From positions 124,001 to 188,000 of the forward strand of contig NZ_CAJRAF010000001.1 of assembly GCF_907164905.1 (NCBI RefSeq): DNA of 64,000 nucleotides, given 5' to 3'. Each line of letters opens with the position of its first letter. The stretch's first letter is position 1. The translations under genes and the position numbers were made by a program. Below the pieces are notes generated by a model. That model was not told where the DNA came from. It saw nothing but the letters and a program-made list of their open reading frames with translations, and ran no database searches. This DNA comes from Dyadobacter sp. CECT 9275. GTDB lineage: Bacteria; Bacteroidota; Bacteroidia; Cytophagales; Spirosomataceae. Positions 8,025 to 17,868 of the stretch are shown here, piece after piece.

Positions 8025-10400
8025 CTAATTCTTAGGTGCAGTGCCCACCTTTCCTGCTCCTTCCATCTGCATAGGATTAGGAGCTTTCCGTAATTCCTGC
8101 TGCCTGAATATCTGGAAGCGTGTTGGTTTCGGAATCCTTGGAAAAGAGTTGTTTTCAGTATCAATATCCGCTATCTGCTGATAAGGGTCAAGCGTCCATT
8201 GTACGACTTTCTTGTTGGTAGAGATCACTTTGGAAACACCGGCATCGTTGAACCGCCAGATCTCGGCGGGGAAGGTTGCCACGGAGTCGGTACCGTCCTC
8301 GAATTCCATTTTAATGATGACAGGCATGACCAGCCCACCCTTGTTTTTTACAGAAAGGGTATAGAAATTGGTATTCTTCTTCACGAGCTCTTTTTCATTT
8401 TCACTCAGGGTAGAGAGGTATTGCTCGTAAGCCTGGCGATCAGCCGCGGTAACTTTGTAGGGGTCGTAGCGGTTATAAAAATCAGCCATGGTGGAATCCC
8501 TGGCCACCACTGTTTCTCCTTTGCTTGGAAGATCGTTCATTTTGCTGATGGTATTCTTTTTTCTTGCAGCCTCTTTTCTTGCAAGCTCCTTTTCAATTTC
8601 CGGGTTTTTGGTGTCAATACTGAACCAGTCTACGCTCACCAGGTCCTGGTCTGCGGGTTCGGTGCCGTAAAACCACCCTTTCCAGAACCAGTCAAGATCC
8701 ACACCGGATGCGTCTTCCATGGTCCGGAAAAAATCTGCCGGAGTGGGGCTTTTAAAGCGCCAGCGCGTGGAATATTCTTTGAAGGCATGGTCAAAAAGTG
8801 CTCTGCCCATGACCGTTTCCCGTAAAATATTCAGTGCCGTAGCAGGTTTGGCGTATGCATTGGGGCCCAGCCCTATGACGTTCTCAGCGGAGGTCATAAT
8901 GGGAGAAAGCATGGATTTGTCGGATGACATATATTCTGTAATCTGGTTGGGTTCACCGCGGCGCGAGGGAAAGTTGTAATCCCATTCTTTCTCTGCCAGA
9001 TATTGGCAAAAGGTATTAAGTCCTTCGTCCATCCAGGCCCACTGGCGCTCGTCGGAATTGACGATCATCGGGAAGAAGTTGTGCCCGACTTCATGGATAA
9101 TCACACCGATCATGCCGTATTTAACCCCCTCGCTATAGGTACCATCTTCTTCGGGACGGCCACCGTTGAAGCTGATCATGGGGTATTCCATACCGCCCCC
9201 CGCAACCGCGTGGCAGGATATTGCCACGGGATAGGGGTATTCAAACGTACGGTTGCCATACGATTTCAGTGTATGTTCCACGGCTCTGGTGGAGTATTGC
9301 TCCCAAAGCGGGTTGCCTTCTTTCGGGTAGATGGACATACACCAGATTTTCCGACCGTTTTTATAAACATCGCTTTGCATAGCATCCCAGATGAATTTCC
9401 GGCTGCTGGCAAATGCAAAATCACGTACATTGTCAGCCTTGTAAATCCAGGTTTTTGTTCCAGGCTTTTTGTTCTCTCTTTTTTCAGCTTTTATAGCTTC
9501 TTCCTGGGTGACGATCAGTACAGGGGTTTTTGTGGTTTCGGCTTGTTTGAGACGTTGCTTTTGAACGGATGTTAATACCTGAGCGTAATTCTGGCATTCT
9601 CCGCTGGCTGCCACCACATGGTCGGCGGGGACAGTGATAGCCACTTTGTAATTCCCGAAAATCAAAGCAAACTCTCCCTGGCCCAGGAACTGTTTGTGGT
9701 TCCAGCCGTTGACGTCGTCATAGGGCGCCAGGCGTGGGAACCAGTGTGCAATGAAATAGGCTGCGTTACCATCCTTGGGGAAATATTCATACCCGCTGCG
9801 GCCATAGTACTCGGTAATATTGTAAGCCCAGTCAACCGAAAATGCATAGTTGGTGTTAGGTTTCATGACCAGCGGCAGGTCAATCCGCATCATGGTACCG
9901 TTGATGGTATAGGGCAAGGCTTTGCCGGTTTTGTCTTTTACCGACTTTATTTCGTAACCGTATTGTATGCCAGGGTCCAGCGTGGCCCCACGGGCATTGC
10001 TGAGTTCCTCGATCTGCTCAGGGCTCATGCCTCTGCCATTAACGGTTCCGGTGCGGGATCTTGCTCCTATACCGTCTTTTTTGAAAAGGTTCTGATCCAG
10101 TTGCAGCCAGATGTACTTCAGGTCATCGGGCGAATTGTTGTAATAGGTAATCGTTTCAGAGCCGGTGATCCGTCGGTTGTCGTCGTCGAGCTCTGCTTTA
10201 ATATCGTAGTCGGCACGTTGCTGCCAGTATTCCCGCCCCGGTGCTCCAGACGCTGTCCGGTAAGTATTGGGCGTGGGCAAAACCGTTCCCAATTGCTCAA
10301 ACCGGTCATTTGCTTTGTAGTTAGGAGAAACGGGGAGCTGTTGGGCCTGCGCCCCAACTGTTAAGAGTGTGGCAAGTAAAAAAGTAATTACTTGTTTCAT
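8025..10400 (-). CDS. M1 family zinc metallopeptidase (aminopeptidase N-like)
   Basis: 791 residues with a signal peptide (MKQVITFLLATLLTVGAQA). The gluzincin active site is 'HEVGHNF' near residue 437, followed 18 residues after the second His by the third zinc ligand Glu in 'WMDEGLNTF'; 'GGMEYPMISF' corresponds to the family's GxMEN exopeptidase motif. The N-terminal 350 residues are the usual beta-saddle domain, and the C-terminal 250 are mixed. It should remove N-terminal residues from peptides in the periplasm or at the surface. It has its own terminator and lies about 90 bases downstream of the HupE-like gene. Confidence 0.92.
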   Translation of the reverse strand: MKQVITFLLATLLTVGAQAQQLPVSPNYKANDRFEQLGTVLPTPNTYRTASGAPGREYWQQRADYDIKAELDDDNRRITGSETITYYNNSPDDLKYIWLQLDQNLFKKDGIGARSRTGTVNGRGMSPEQIEELSNARGATLDPGIQYGYEIKSVKDKTGKALPYTINGTMMRIDLPLVMKPNTNYAFSVDWAYNITEYYGRSGYEYFPKDGNAAYFIAHWFPRLAPYDDVNGWNHKQFLGQGEFALIFGNYKVAITVPADHVVAASGECQNYAQVLTSVQKQRLKQAETTKTPVLIVTQEEAIKAEKRENKKPGTKTWIYKADNVRDFAFASSRKFIWDAMQSDVYKNGRKIWCMSIYPKEGNPLWEQYSTRAVEHTLKSYGNRTFEYPYPVAISCHAVAGGGMEYPMISFNGGRPEEDGTYSEGVKYGMIGVIIHEVGHNFFPMIVNSDERQWAWMDEGLNTFCQYLAEKEWDYNFPSRRGEPNQITEYMSSDKSMLSPIMTSAENVIGLGPNAYAKPATALNILRETVMGRALFDHAFKEYSTRWRFKSPTPADFFRTMEDASGVDLDWFWKGWFYGTEPADQDLVSVDWFSIDTKNPEIEKELARKEAARKKNTISKMNDLPSKGETVVARDSTMADFYNRYDPYKVTAADRQAYEQYLSTLSENEKELVKKNTNFYTLSVKNKGGLVMPVIIKMEFEDGTDSVATFPAEIWRFNDAGVSKVISTNKKVVQWTLDPYQQIADIDTENNSFPRIPKPTRFQIFRQQELRKAPNPMQMEGAGKVGTAPKN

Positions 10401-10492
10401 AATGTTCAGAGGTTAATGGATGTATTGGTGGTAATATTTGGTTTCCGACTGCTTTACTGATCGTCCTTCAGGACGAAACGCTGCGTACAAAT

Positions 10493-11116
10493 TTAATTCG
10501 CTGGCATGCCTACCAGGTTACGGAAGAAATCATTATTTAAAATAAGTGAAAGAGCCATTCCTGCCACTATCCCCGAAACGATATGATTCCAGGAAAGCTT
10601 TTGTACTTTCAGTAAATCAACCATAACGAAGGCTATTACCAGAATAATGAAAACAATGACCAGCTGGCCTAATTCCAAACCTATGTTAAATCCCAGGAGG
10701 GGGCCGAAAATACTGGCCTCCTTGCCCAGCAAGGCCTGCAGATAGTTGGAAAATCCCAACCCATGTATCAGGCCGAAAAGCAATGCGACGGGATACCTGA
10801 ATGAAAACGTTTTGTCTTTTGCTGAAAGAGAGTTTTTGGCAGGCTTGTAGAAAAAATTAAAGAAGGCGGTTATTAATATCGTTACCGGAATCAGGAATTC
10901 GATCAGGGCGGGATCAACCTTTACCATACCGGACGTTGCCAGCGCTAGTGTAACGGAATGTCCCACGGTGAAGGCTGTAACGAGGATAATCACACGTTTT
11001 CCATCCACTAATGTATAAATTGTGCAAAGCGCAATGATAAAGAGAATATGGTCATAACCGTTGGAATCGGTGATGTGATCAAAGCCTAAGAGGAGATATG
11101 CTTGAAATTCTGACAT
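10493..11116 (-). CDS. HupE/UreJ-like membrane protein
   Basis: 207 residues, mostly hydrophobic, six or seven membrane segments. The conserved HupE/UreJ elements are seen: 'GFDHI...GYDHILFIIAL' at 11-31, 'FTVGHSVTLALA' near 49 and 'FGLIHGLGFSNYL' near 114, which supply His and Asp residues in membrane segments. Characterised relatives are nickel/cobalt permeases, but this shorter subfamily is widespread in Bacteroidota without nickel enzymes nearby and its substrate is unknown. The M1 peptidase gene follows on the same strand after about 90 bases that contain a GC hairpin (CGTCC-ttca-GGACG, about 10461-10474) without a T-run. Confidence 0.8.
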   Translation of the reverse strand: MSEFQAYLLLGFDHITDSNGYDHILFIIALCTIYTLVDGKRVIILVTAFTVGHSVTLALATSGMVKVDPALIEFLIPVTILITAFFNFFYKPAKNSLSAKDKTFSFRYPVALLFGLIHGLGFSNYLQALLGKEASIFGPLLGFNIGLELGQLVIVFIILVIAFVMVDLLKVQKLSWNHIVSGIVAGMALSLILNNDFFRNLVGMPAN

Positions 11117-11239
11117 TAAAATTATTATAAGTGGGTTGCAGGATGAAAATTAGTTGTCAAAGCAAAAAATCGAACTCCTAATATATTTCATTCAGGGCAG
11201 TAAAGCAATTCGTATGTTGAACCAGGGTACCTCGATACC

Positions 11240-11273
11240 AAAAAAAGACCGGAAGCAGTTGCCCCCGGCCTTT
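11240..11273 (-). terminator. Terminator after the beta-helix lipoprotein gene
   Basis: On the minus strand AAAGGCCGG pairs with CCGGTCTTT (11265-11273 with 11244-11252, one G-T pair), followed by T7. It lies about 40 bases past the stop of the lipoprotein gene and closes the TonB receptor-lipoprotein unit. Confidence 0.8.
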
Positions 11274-11315
11274 CGAAATTCTGACACCAATTATATTTAA
11301 GACTAGTAGTCGTTA

Positions 11316-12992
11316 TTATTTGTAAACCGTGTTTTGAGGATCGAAGTTGGTCCATCCTTTGGTCCAGTCTGTTGTTCCAAAAGCACCACGGAATGTCTCT
11401 TTTGTAAAGAATGCATCAGCTGCTTTACCTTCCCATACCGCACCGGTCAGCAGTGGTGACGTAGCTTGTGGAAGGAAGCCAGGAGCAGCAAGGTTGAAGT
11501 TGGCACTGTTCAGCAGTAATGAAGCCAGGTCTTTGGTTTCGTTTTTACGAGCGGCATCATTGAAATATGCAATAGCCTGATCTTTGGTAATTGCACCTGC
11601 TCCCAGAATGGGGTCAGTCATGTTGGACAATACAATACCTTTCAGATCAAGTGCTCCGCTGGTTGCATTTGCATAGGTTCCGGTTACAGTACCATCCAGG
11701 CGCAGGCCCTGTGGATAACCAACAAGAAGCGAGTTGAAGATGCTGATAGATGTATTACGGCGCAGGTGCATGGCTGCCTGGTATGCTCCCGAAGCAGGGC
11801 TTACAAAGTCGGTAGAAGGTGCCGTATTGAAAACGAAGTTACTCACGTTGGCAAAAACAGGAGCGGTCAGGGGAAGTCCTGCGTTTGCACCTGTTGCAGG
11901 CTCGCCCGGATCGTAGTTATCAGATTCAAAACCATTTGATTTAGACTGATCGGAAATTTTAGGATCGCGGAGAGATAGTGCATATTGTACTTTCCCTGTG
12001 AAGCCCCAGTCAGTATCCCAGTCGTCATCAAAGCCACGGAAAGCAACCAGATTTTTCGCGTTTACAGTGCCGCCAAACCATTCGAAGGAATCGTCACCGC
12101 TGTAAGAAACCTGAACGTGATCGATGGTTGTGCCGGATCCCACCGCGTAGAGGGTCAAGCCGTTGATTTCACTGTTGGCGGCATTACTCAGGGCAATTCC
12201 ACCAAATTCGATACGTACATATTGTAAAGTACCTGAGTTGTCGTTTGCAATAGCATCTGTACCTAGTCCGCCTGGAACACTGATACCGCCTTCTGGTCCT
12301 TTGCTCCCAACCTGGTTATGAGGTGCTTTTCCGATCAGGACCACACCACCCCAATCGCCATAATTACGTTTGCCTGGTTCTTTTGAAGAAGTGAAAACGA
12401 TCGGCTGTTCAGCAGTACCAATGGCCATAATTTTAGCTCCCTGGCTGATAATCAGCGTTCCGCCTTGTTGCTGCCCGCTCGGATCATCTTCTTTAGCACC
12501 GCCTTTGATCAGCGTACCTTTTTCGATGGTAAGTGTTGCGCCAGACTGAACGTATACAAAACCTTTGATGGTGTAAACTTTATCGGCAGTCCAGTTTGTG
12601 TTGGTTGTGATGTTTCCTTTTACTTCCACAGCGGCCCTTTCAGTGATCGTGAATGGAGAGGCGCTTTTTACCGTGTTTCCGCCAACCGTTACCGAAATAA
12701 CGCCTGTGGTTGCACCGGCAGGTACGGTTACTTCAAGAGAGGTGGTTGTTGCTGCGGTGACAGTTGCAGGTGTTGTATTGAAAAGTACGGTATTGTTTGC
12801 AGGAGTTGCATCGAATTTAGTACCTGTAATCACCACTTTGGTGCCTGCCAGGCCTGAACTTGGCGTGAAAGTACTTACTGCAAGCACCGGATCGGGAGTC
12901 ACGGGCGTATCATCGTTCTTACACGCACTGACGGCCAGGAACAGGCTGAAAGACAGTAGCAAAAGGTATTGTTTGCTTTTTAAAATGTTCAT
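11316..12992 (-). CDS. IPT/TIG-domain lipoprotein with beta-helix-like region
   Basis: 558 residues. A lipoprotein signal ends at 'LAVSACKND' (lipid-bearing Cys near residue 24). Residues 38-115 form an IPT/TIG Ig-like fold ('STFTPSSGLAGTKVVITGTKF'). Residues 125-400 contain repeats typical of a right-handed beta-helix ('GGTLIISQGAKIMAIGTAEQPIVFTSS', 'LQYVRIEFGG', 'DHVQVSYSGDDSFEWFGG'). It is probably anchored on the outer membrane. It is the second gene of a pair, 66 bases after the TonB-dependent receptor, and is likely co-expressed as its surface partner, as SusD is with SusC, although it is not a SusD homologue. Ligand unknown. Automatic annotation sometimes calls this family a 'multidrug transporter', which the sequence does not support. 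Confidence 0.8.
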   Translation of the reverse strand: MNILKSKQYLLLLSFSLFLAVSACKNDDTPVTPDPVLAVSTFTPSSGLAGTKVVITGTKFDATPANNTVLFNTTPATVTAATTTSLEVTVPAGATTGVISVTVGGNTVKSASPFTITERAAVEVKGNITTNTNWTADKVYTIKGFVYVQSGATLTIEKGTLIKGGAKEDDPSGQQQGGTLIISQGAKIMAIGTAEQPIVFTSSKEPGKRNYGDWGGVVLIGKAPHNQVGSKGPEGGISVPGGLGTDAIANDNSGTLQYVRIEFGGIALSNAANSEINGLTLYAVGSGTTIDHVQVSYSGDDSFEWFGGTVNAKNLVAFRGFDDDWDTDWGFTGKVQYALSLRDPKISDQSKSNGFESDNYDPGEPATGANAGLPLTAPVFANVSNFVFNTAPSTDFVSPASGAYQAAMHLRRNTSISIFNSLLVGYPQGLRLDGTVTGTYANATSGALDLKGIVLSNMTDPILGAGAITKDQAIAYFNDAARKNETKDLASLLLNSANFNLAAPGFLPQATSPLLTGAVWEGKAADAFFTKETFRGAFGTTDWTKGWTNFDPQNTVYK

Positions 12993-13058
12993 AGTGGATC
13001 GAATTGGTTTGTCCGCGAATTATTAAAAGTTAAAATGATGTGCTTATGATTCTGATAA

Positions 13059-15947
13059 TTAAGGTATTACAGTTCTCTTTCCAAAAGTGTATACACCAGT
13101 GAGCGTAAAGTAGCTGCCTCTTTTGAACTTGCGGATATCCTGGTCGGCGTTTGCAGTTTGAGAGGTGACATCCTTGCCAATTTTTCCGTCTCTATTGAAA
13201 TCCTGGGAGAACCTGACAGGCTGATTTAAAATATCCTGTATGCCCAGACGGATTTCGATTTGGTTGCGGAATTTCTTGCTGATGTTAAGATCCACTACGT
13301 TGCGGGGCATTTCATAGACCGTCGGGTTTTCCATATTTCCAACAGTAAAGATCCGCTGTCCGAAAACGTTGTAGAGTACATTCCACTGCCAGTTTGAATG
13401 GGGATCGGCGTAATAAACACCAGCATTCACCAGGTATGGCGACTGATTGGCCATCGGACGTTTTTTGTCAGTAATACCTGCCAGGTTATAGTTCTGGATC
13501 AACCCGCCCAGGTCTGGCCCGGTTACCACGTCACCCAGGTTCACGGTACTTTTGATCAGGGAAGCATTTCCCACGAGGGTAATATTCTGCAAAAAGCTGC
13601 TTGACGCCTCCTGGAATCCTTTGCGTACTTCCAGTTCCACTCCGTAATTTTGTGCAGATCCGGCATTGATAAAAGTATAGGCAAGTCCATTACCAGTAGG
13701 GAGCAGGAACGACTCGATCGGGTCTTTGAAGTGCTTATAAAAAGCCGTAACCGAAATCAGCTCGTTGGTGGAAGGATAAAACTCCCATTTAGCATCAAGA
13801 TTCTGAATTTTGGCTGTTTTAAGAGAAGTATTTCCCCGGATATCTGCAAGCAGGTTGAAGTCAAAATACGAGAAAGGGGCAAGCTCACGGAACTCAGCAC
13901 GGTTGAGTGTGGAGGAATAAGCCAGCCTCAGATTTTGCCTATCGGTAATTTTGTAGGTAAAATTAAGGGAAGGAAGCGGGATGAAGAGCTTGTTATTCAC
14001 CAGCTCTTTCTTTTCATTTACCACCACTGAATGTAGTTGCTGATTGTTAAACTCTCCCCGGAAACCGATCGTCAAACTGGCTTTGGTACCGAAGTATACG
14101 TCACCGCTTAGATAAGCCGCATAGTAATTATTGATACCCTGATAGGAATCCAGATCCTTGGTTCCGTCTTTGATGGTTAATCCTCCGTTCTGACCGGTTA
14201 CATTTTCTGGCGCGAAAATAGACCCCAGGTTACCCGCAAATATGGCCAAGCTTCCTACACTGTTGTATCCGTAAAAACGGGCAGAATAATCACGGTCCTT
14301 ACGCTCTCCATACACTCCGAAACGTATTTTGTTGGGTTCACGGTCGGTTGGGTTGCCAAAGGCATGCTCGCCGTTAACAGCCAGCGTAAGTACCCGCTCG
14401 TGAAGTTTTGAGAAAAAACGGCCAAGGTCAATCGGGTTAGGGTCTGTGGGTACAACGGCTCTGAAAGGAGCAGGGCTTCCATCTGATCCCGTGGCACCGG
14501 TTTCACGCTGAAAACGCATCCTTTTCCAGTCGGGCTCCCAGCGGCCGGTATATCCGTAGCCGGCAATCCAGTTGAGTTTTGTCAGATCATTGAGTTTGTG
14601 GTCACCGGAAACCTGGGTGGTAACGATGCTGCGGTTTTCAAAACGCTCGGAATAACTAAGCTCGTCTGTGGCATCCACCACTTTTTGTCCGTTACGAATA
14701 ACCGTTTCGGTGCTGCCCATCTGGTTGAAAAGGGTTTTCCATTCCAGGTTAAAGACAGGAGAAAAGCGGAAAGTCCAGTTGTGAAGTACACCCACGCGCG
14801 ACTGGCGTGCATAGTTGGAGTCAGTATATTTTTCAAATACATCATTTGCCGTCAGACCATTCTGGTATAGATTGAGGCCAATTTCTGCACGTTGGTTGGT
14901 TAACGAATAATTGATGTTGGTAAGGTTGCTTACCGCTACATTTCCAATATCGAAACGGCGGCCCATGTTCAGTGCGAAGCGCATGTCGGGGGCTACGTTT
15001 ACATTTTTAAGTGCCCAGGAATTGGGAAGCAACCGCCCGTAACCAGCTCTTTCAATGTTTTCCAGTTTGTTGAAGTCAGCCGATCTCTTTGGGAAGGCAC
15101 TGGAAAGCATCTGATCTTTTCCCCATAGTCCCAGCCAGTTTGCACCACTCCGCGTGTGTGTCTGTACCGTCTGGAAAGTGGTATTATTCCGGTAACCGAT
15201 GGTTGCCGCACCTTCCGTGAAATTCTGATCGGGGCGGCGTTTGGTGTAAATCTTGATGATACCCCCTGCGAAATCACCTGGGGATTCTGCCGATCCGGAT
15301 TTGTATACGATCATCCGGTCAATGATATTACTGGGAACAAGATCAAAAGAAAATGAGCGGGTATCGACCTCTGACGAAGGAGTGATGACGTCATTGATCA
15401 ATACCGCGTTATAACGGGAACCGAGTCCGCGGATCATCACAAAACGATTGTCCACGACACTTACCCCAGGTACCCGGCGGATAGCTGCTGCGGCATCCCT
15501 GTCTTGTGATTTCTGTATCTGCTGCGCTGATATACCTACTGCAATCGGCTTAAGCTGTTTGATTTCGCTGATTACCGCTACCTCTGTATTGGTGGCCCGG
15601 GCGGCTCTTACCACTACTTCCTGAAGTGCTTTGCCCTCTTCATCGAGCTCAGTATCAATGACAGTGGTATTGCCGGATTCTACGCGGACATTCGGGATTT
15701 CTTTGGTTTGGTAGGAAACGAAGGAAATGATGATTTTGTGGTTTCCAACGGGTACGTTTGTGAGTGTAAAGCTGCCGTCGACATCCGCTGCTGCGCCAAT
15801 TTGTGTTCCTTCGATCAGGACCGAAGCCCCGATGAGTGCTTCTTTGGTTTTGGCGTCTTTAATGGTTCCTCGGATGGTTCCGGGGTCGGCAAGTGCGAGG
15901 GTTGCCGTGGTTAGCAATAAAAAAAGAGATAGTAATTTGGTTTTCAT
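13059..15947 (-). CDS. TonB-dependent outer-membrane receptor
   Basis: 962 residues. Signal peptide at 1-20, then a carboxypeptidase-like regulatory domain at 22-105 ('GTIRGTIKDAKTKEALIGASV'). The plug domain at 120-235 includes 'DAAAAIRRVPGVSVVDNRFVMIRGLGSRY', and a beta-barrel runs to the C-terminus. The substrate is unknown. The next gene encodes a beta-helix lipoprotein, and the two form a probable uptake operon ended by the terminator at 11240-11273. A −7-like TACTTTTG (minus strand, 15972-15979) and an 8-bp inverted repeat (15985-16016) just upstream suggest regulated transcription. No SusD-type gene or carbohydrate-active enzyme is next to it, so a glycan substrate is not implied. Confidence 0.93.
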   Translation of the reverse strand: MKTKLLSLFLLLTTATLALADPGTIRGTIKDAKTKEALIGASVLIEGTQIGAAADVDGSFTLTNVPVGNHKIIISFVSYQTKEIPNVRVESGNTTVIDTELDEEGKALQEVVVRAARATNTEVAVISEIKQLKPIAVGISAQQIQKSQDRDAAAAIRRVPGVSVVDNRFVMIRGLGSRYNAVLINDVITPSSEVDTRSFSFDLVPSNIIDRMIVYKSGSAESPGDFAGGIIKIYTKRRPDQNFTEGAATIGYRNNTTFQTVQTHTRSGANWLGLWGKDQMLSSAFPKRSADFNKLENIERAGYGRLLPNSWALKNVNVAPDMRFALNMGRRFDIGNVAVSNLTNINYSLTNQRAEIGLNLYQNGLTANDVFEKYTDSNYARQSRVGVLHNWTFRFSPVFNLEWKTLFNQMGSTETVIRNGQKVVDATDELSYSERFENRSIVTTQVSGDHKLNDLTKLNWIAGYGYTGRWEPDWKRMRFQRETGATGSDGSPAPFRAVVPTDPNPIDLGRFFSKLHERVLTLAVNGEHAFGNPTDREPNKIRFGVYGERKDRDYSARFYGYNSVGSLAIFAGNLGSIFAPENVTGQNGGLTIKDGTKDLDSYQGINNYYAAYLSGDVYFGTKASLTIGFRGEFNNQQLHSVVVNEKKELVNNKLFIPLPSLNFTYKITDRQNLRLAYSSTLNRAEFRELAPFSYFDFNLLADIRGNTSLKTAKIQNLDAKWEFYPSTNELISVTAFYKHFKDPIESFLLPTGNGLAYTFINAGSAQNYGVELEVRKGFQEASSSFLQNITLVGNASLIKSTVNLGDVVTGPDLGGLIQNYNLAGITDKKRPMANQSPYLVNAGVYYADPHSNWQWNVLYNVFGQRIFTVGNMENPTVYEMPRNVVDLNISKKFRNQIEIRLGIQDILNQPVRFSQDFNRDGKIGKDVTSQTANADQDIRKFKRGSYFTLTGVYTFGKRTVIP

Positions 15948-15971
15948 ACTTAGGTGTCAAATTTTACGACA

Positions 15972-16016
15972 CAAAAGTAGACCGGTAATATTATCCCAGT
16001 GTTAAGCCAATATTAC
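15972..16016 (-). promoter_or_regulatory. Promoter with upstream inverted repeat for the TonB receptor
   Basis: On the minus strand TACTTTTG (15979-15972) matches the Bacteroidota −7 element TAnnTTTG, 25 bases before the start codon. Immediately upstream GTAATATT/AATATTAC form perfect 8-bp arms (15985-15992, 16009-16016) around 16 bases. The place, about −13 to −45, fits an operator or activator site. No TTG was found at the ideal −33 spacing, so an activator may be needed (inference). Confidence 0.4.
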
Positions 16017-16109
16017 GGCTCGGTTATTTAAAAATTCGGGTTTTTATTGAAAATCAAATGATTATAGATGGGTGAGATTGGGGCTGGAAACCGGATAAGC
16101 CCGGACTGT

Positions 16110-17600
16110 TCATTCCACAATCCCGTTTCCTGACTTGCTGATTTCCTTATCCAGATCGTACACAAATCCATTCACAACGGCATATTTTACTACAGTTCCT
16201 TTTTTAAGGATAAACGTAGCGGTGTTACCTAATCCGGGTGTGCCCGACGGCCCCCCCTGGCTGCTTCTTAGAATGTGTAGCGGGGAAGAGGTAAAGTATA
16301 ATCCGGCGGCGCGGGTGTTGCTGTCGGGCGTGAGGCGCACATAGGTGTAGCCTTCTTTCAACAGGTTCAGCGCATTCAGTTTGCTTATTTCTCCCAGGTT
16401 GCGGAAGCTGGTGGGATATACCTTTCCCTTTTCAACAGTCAGCCCGGTTGCGTCCAATTCCTCGCTGCCGTATTGCGGGTGCAGATCCCCGAAATCCTCA
16501 ATCTTGCTGTAATAAAAGAACTTCGTGGCATTGGAGTAATTTACCTCATTGCGGTTGATTCCATAGTCTGCAGTAAAACTTTTTCCGGATTGCCTCACCG
16601 TTGCGTTGCGCACCACCAGGTCATATACCCAGCGCCCGTTTTCGGGGATATCATAATATTTTTCACGATTTTCCTTGGTCAGGGAATTATCTGCGATGTT
16701 GCCTAGTGCGGAAAGTATGGTCATAAAATTCAGCTGACGGATGTACTGTTTTTCCGGGTCGCCCACATATCCTCCCGACTCGATCAGTACCAGTGTGGTG
16801 CCCCATTTCTGTACGTTATCTCCAAATCCGCGTGGCTCATGATCATCCGCATAACGTGCCACCTGTCCGGGGATATACTTCTGCAGAATTTTATTCATCC
16901 CCACGATCAGCTGCATGGATCTTTCCCGAACCGGATTGATGGAGAGTTCATAATCATAGGAGGTAGCCAGAAAAGAAATGGTGGCTACCTTGGGACTTCG
17001 GCCTGCTGAATAACGCGGACTTTGGTCATGCAGGTTAAACCCGAAATCCGGCTTCAGTCTGTCAACCAAGCCTTTTAATAGGACGGCTTCCGGTGTTTGC
17101 CGGGCTGCGGCGTCCCGGTTCATGTCAATTCCCTGTGCTGTGCGGCGCTGATATCTTTCTGCTCCGTCGGGGTTTAGCATGGGTACAAAATAAAGTGTTG
17201 TGTTGTCCAGAATATTTTTGCGGAACGCATCAAAGCCATCATTTTTACCCTCCAGAAAGTTGAATATATCAAAACTAGCCATTGTGGCGGTGGGCTCATC
17301 TCCATGCATCTGCGTCCAGAGCAATACCTTTTTTGATCCTTTTCCGACTCGGATCAGCTGAATAGGCCGGCCTTCAAAGGAACTGCCTGCCTGTTCAATC
17401 TGATAAAGCGGATTTTCACTACGTTTTGCGATGAGCGGAAGGATATCCTTTTGTTTGAAACGGCGTTGGGTCAGACTCGTTTCCTTAAATTTTTTGTGTG
17501 CTTCAAATAGACGGTCCGGCATTGTATTGTTTTGAGCAAAGGCAACTGAAGAAATCATCAGAATGAAAATGTAAAGATATGGCGAGGCTGTTTTTTTCAT
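16110..17600 (-). CDS. M14 family zinc carboxypeptidase, secreted
   Basis: The frame is open from 17720, but the ATG at 17600 is preferred because it begins a clear signal peptide (MKKTASPYLYIFILMISSVAFA) and has an AGGA-like site just upstream; this gives 496 residues. The M14 signature is 'WTQMHGDEPTATMASFD' (zinc ligands His and Glu), with 'MLNPDGAERYQRRTAQGIDMNRD' for substrate binding, the third zinc ligand in 'FNLHDQSPRY' and the catalytic Glu in 'LIESGGYVGD'. The C-terminal 170 residues are an extra domain. It should cleave C-terminal residues from peptides, or act on cell-wall peptides, in the periplasm. Single gene, no obvious operon partner. Confidence 0.88.
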   Translation of the reverse strand: MKKTASPYLYIFILMISSVAFAQNNTMPDRLFEAHKKFKETSLTQRRFKQKDILPLIAKRSENPLYQIEQAGSSFEGRPIQLIRVGKGSKKVLLWTQMHGDEPTATMASFDIFNFLEGKNDGFDAFRKNILDNTTLYFVPMLNPDGAERYQRRTAQGIDMNRDAAARQTPEAVLLKGLVDRLKPDFGFNLHDQSPRYSAGRSPKVATISFLATSYDYELSINPVRERSMQLIVGMNKILQKYIPGQVARYADDHEPRGFGDNVQKWGTTLVLIESGGYVGDPEKQYIRQLNFMTILSALGNIADNSLTKENREKYYDIPENGRWVYDLVVRNATVRQSGKSFTADYGINRNEVNYSNATKFFYYSKIEDFGDLHPQYGSEELDATGLTVEKGKVYPTSFRNLGEISKLNALNLLKEGYTYVRLTPDSNTRAAGLYFTSSPLHILRSSQGGPSGTPGLGNTATFILKKGTVVKYAVVNGFVYDLDKEISKSGNGIVE

Positions 17601-17803
17601 AATGTCCTGCATGGCTTGGCTTTCGGTATCCGCTAATATTTGAACAGTTATGCAGGGAGGGATACCGCCCCAGGATTGCACATCGCAAGGTACGAAGAGA
17701 TTTTTTTCTTCCGGCGGCATTTTTATTTTGTGGAAAGTACCAGTGCAGCCCAGCCGTTGCCGCAGTATGGAATGCCCTGGATTCTCTAAGGAAATTCTAA
17801 TAT

Positions 17804-17819
17804 TTATTTCGAGAAATAA
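17804..17819. promoter_or_regulatory. Palindrome in the hisH/M14 divergent spacer
   Basis: TTATTTC and GAAATAA form perfect 7-bp arms around GA. It lies in the 490-bp spacer between the M14 gene (minus) and hisH (plus), upstream of the candidate small RNA. It could be an operator; there is no further support. Confidence 0.3.
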
Positions 17820-17868
17820 TTGCCATTTTTTGCAAATTCTGACTACCTTTACTGCATGTTAAGATCTG

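Noticed and set aside
7814..8164. 116-codon minus-strand frame at the end of the M1 peptidase gene
   Set aside because: Overlaps the peptidase 3' end and crosses its terminator; composition not protein-like.
10461..10474. CGTCC/GGACG hairpin between the HupE-like and M1 genes as a terminator
   Set aside because: No T-run follows on either strand, so it is not called as a terminator.
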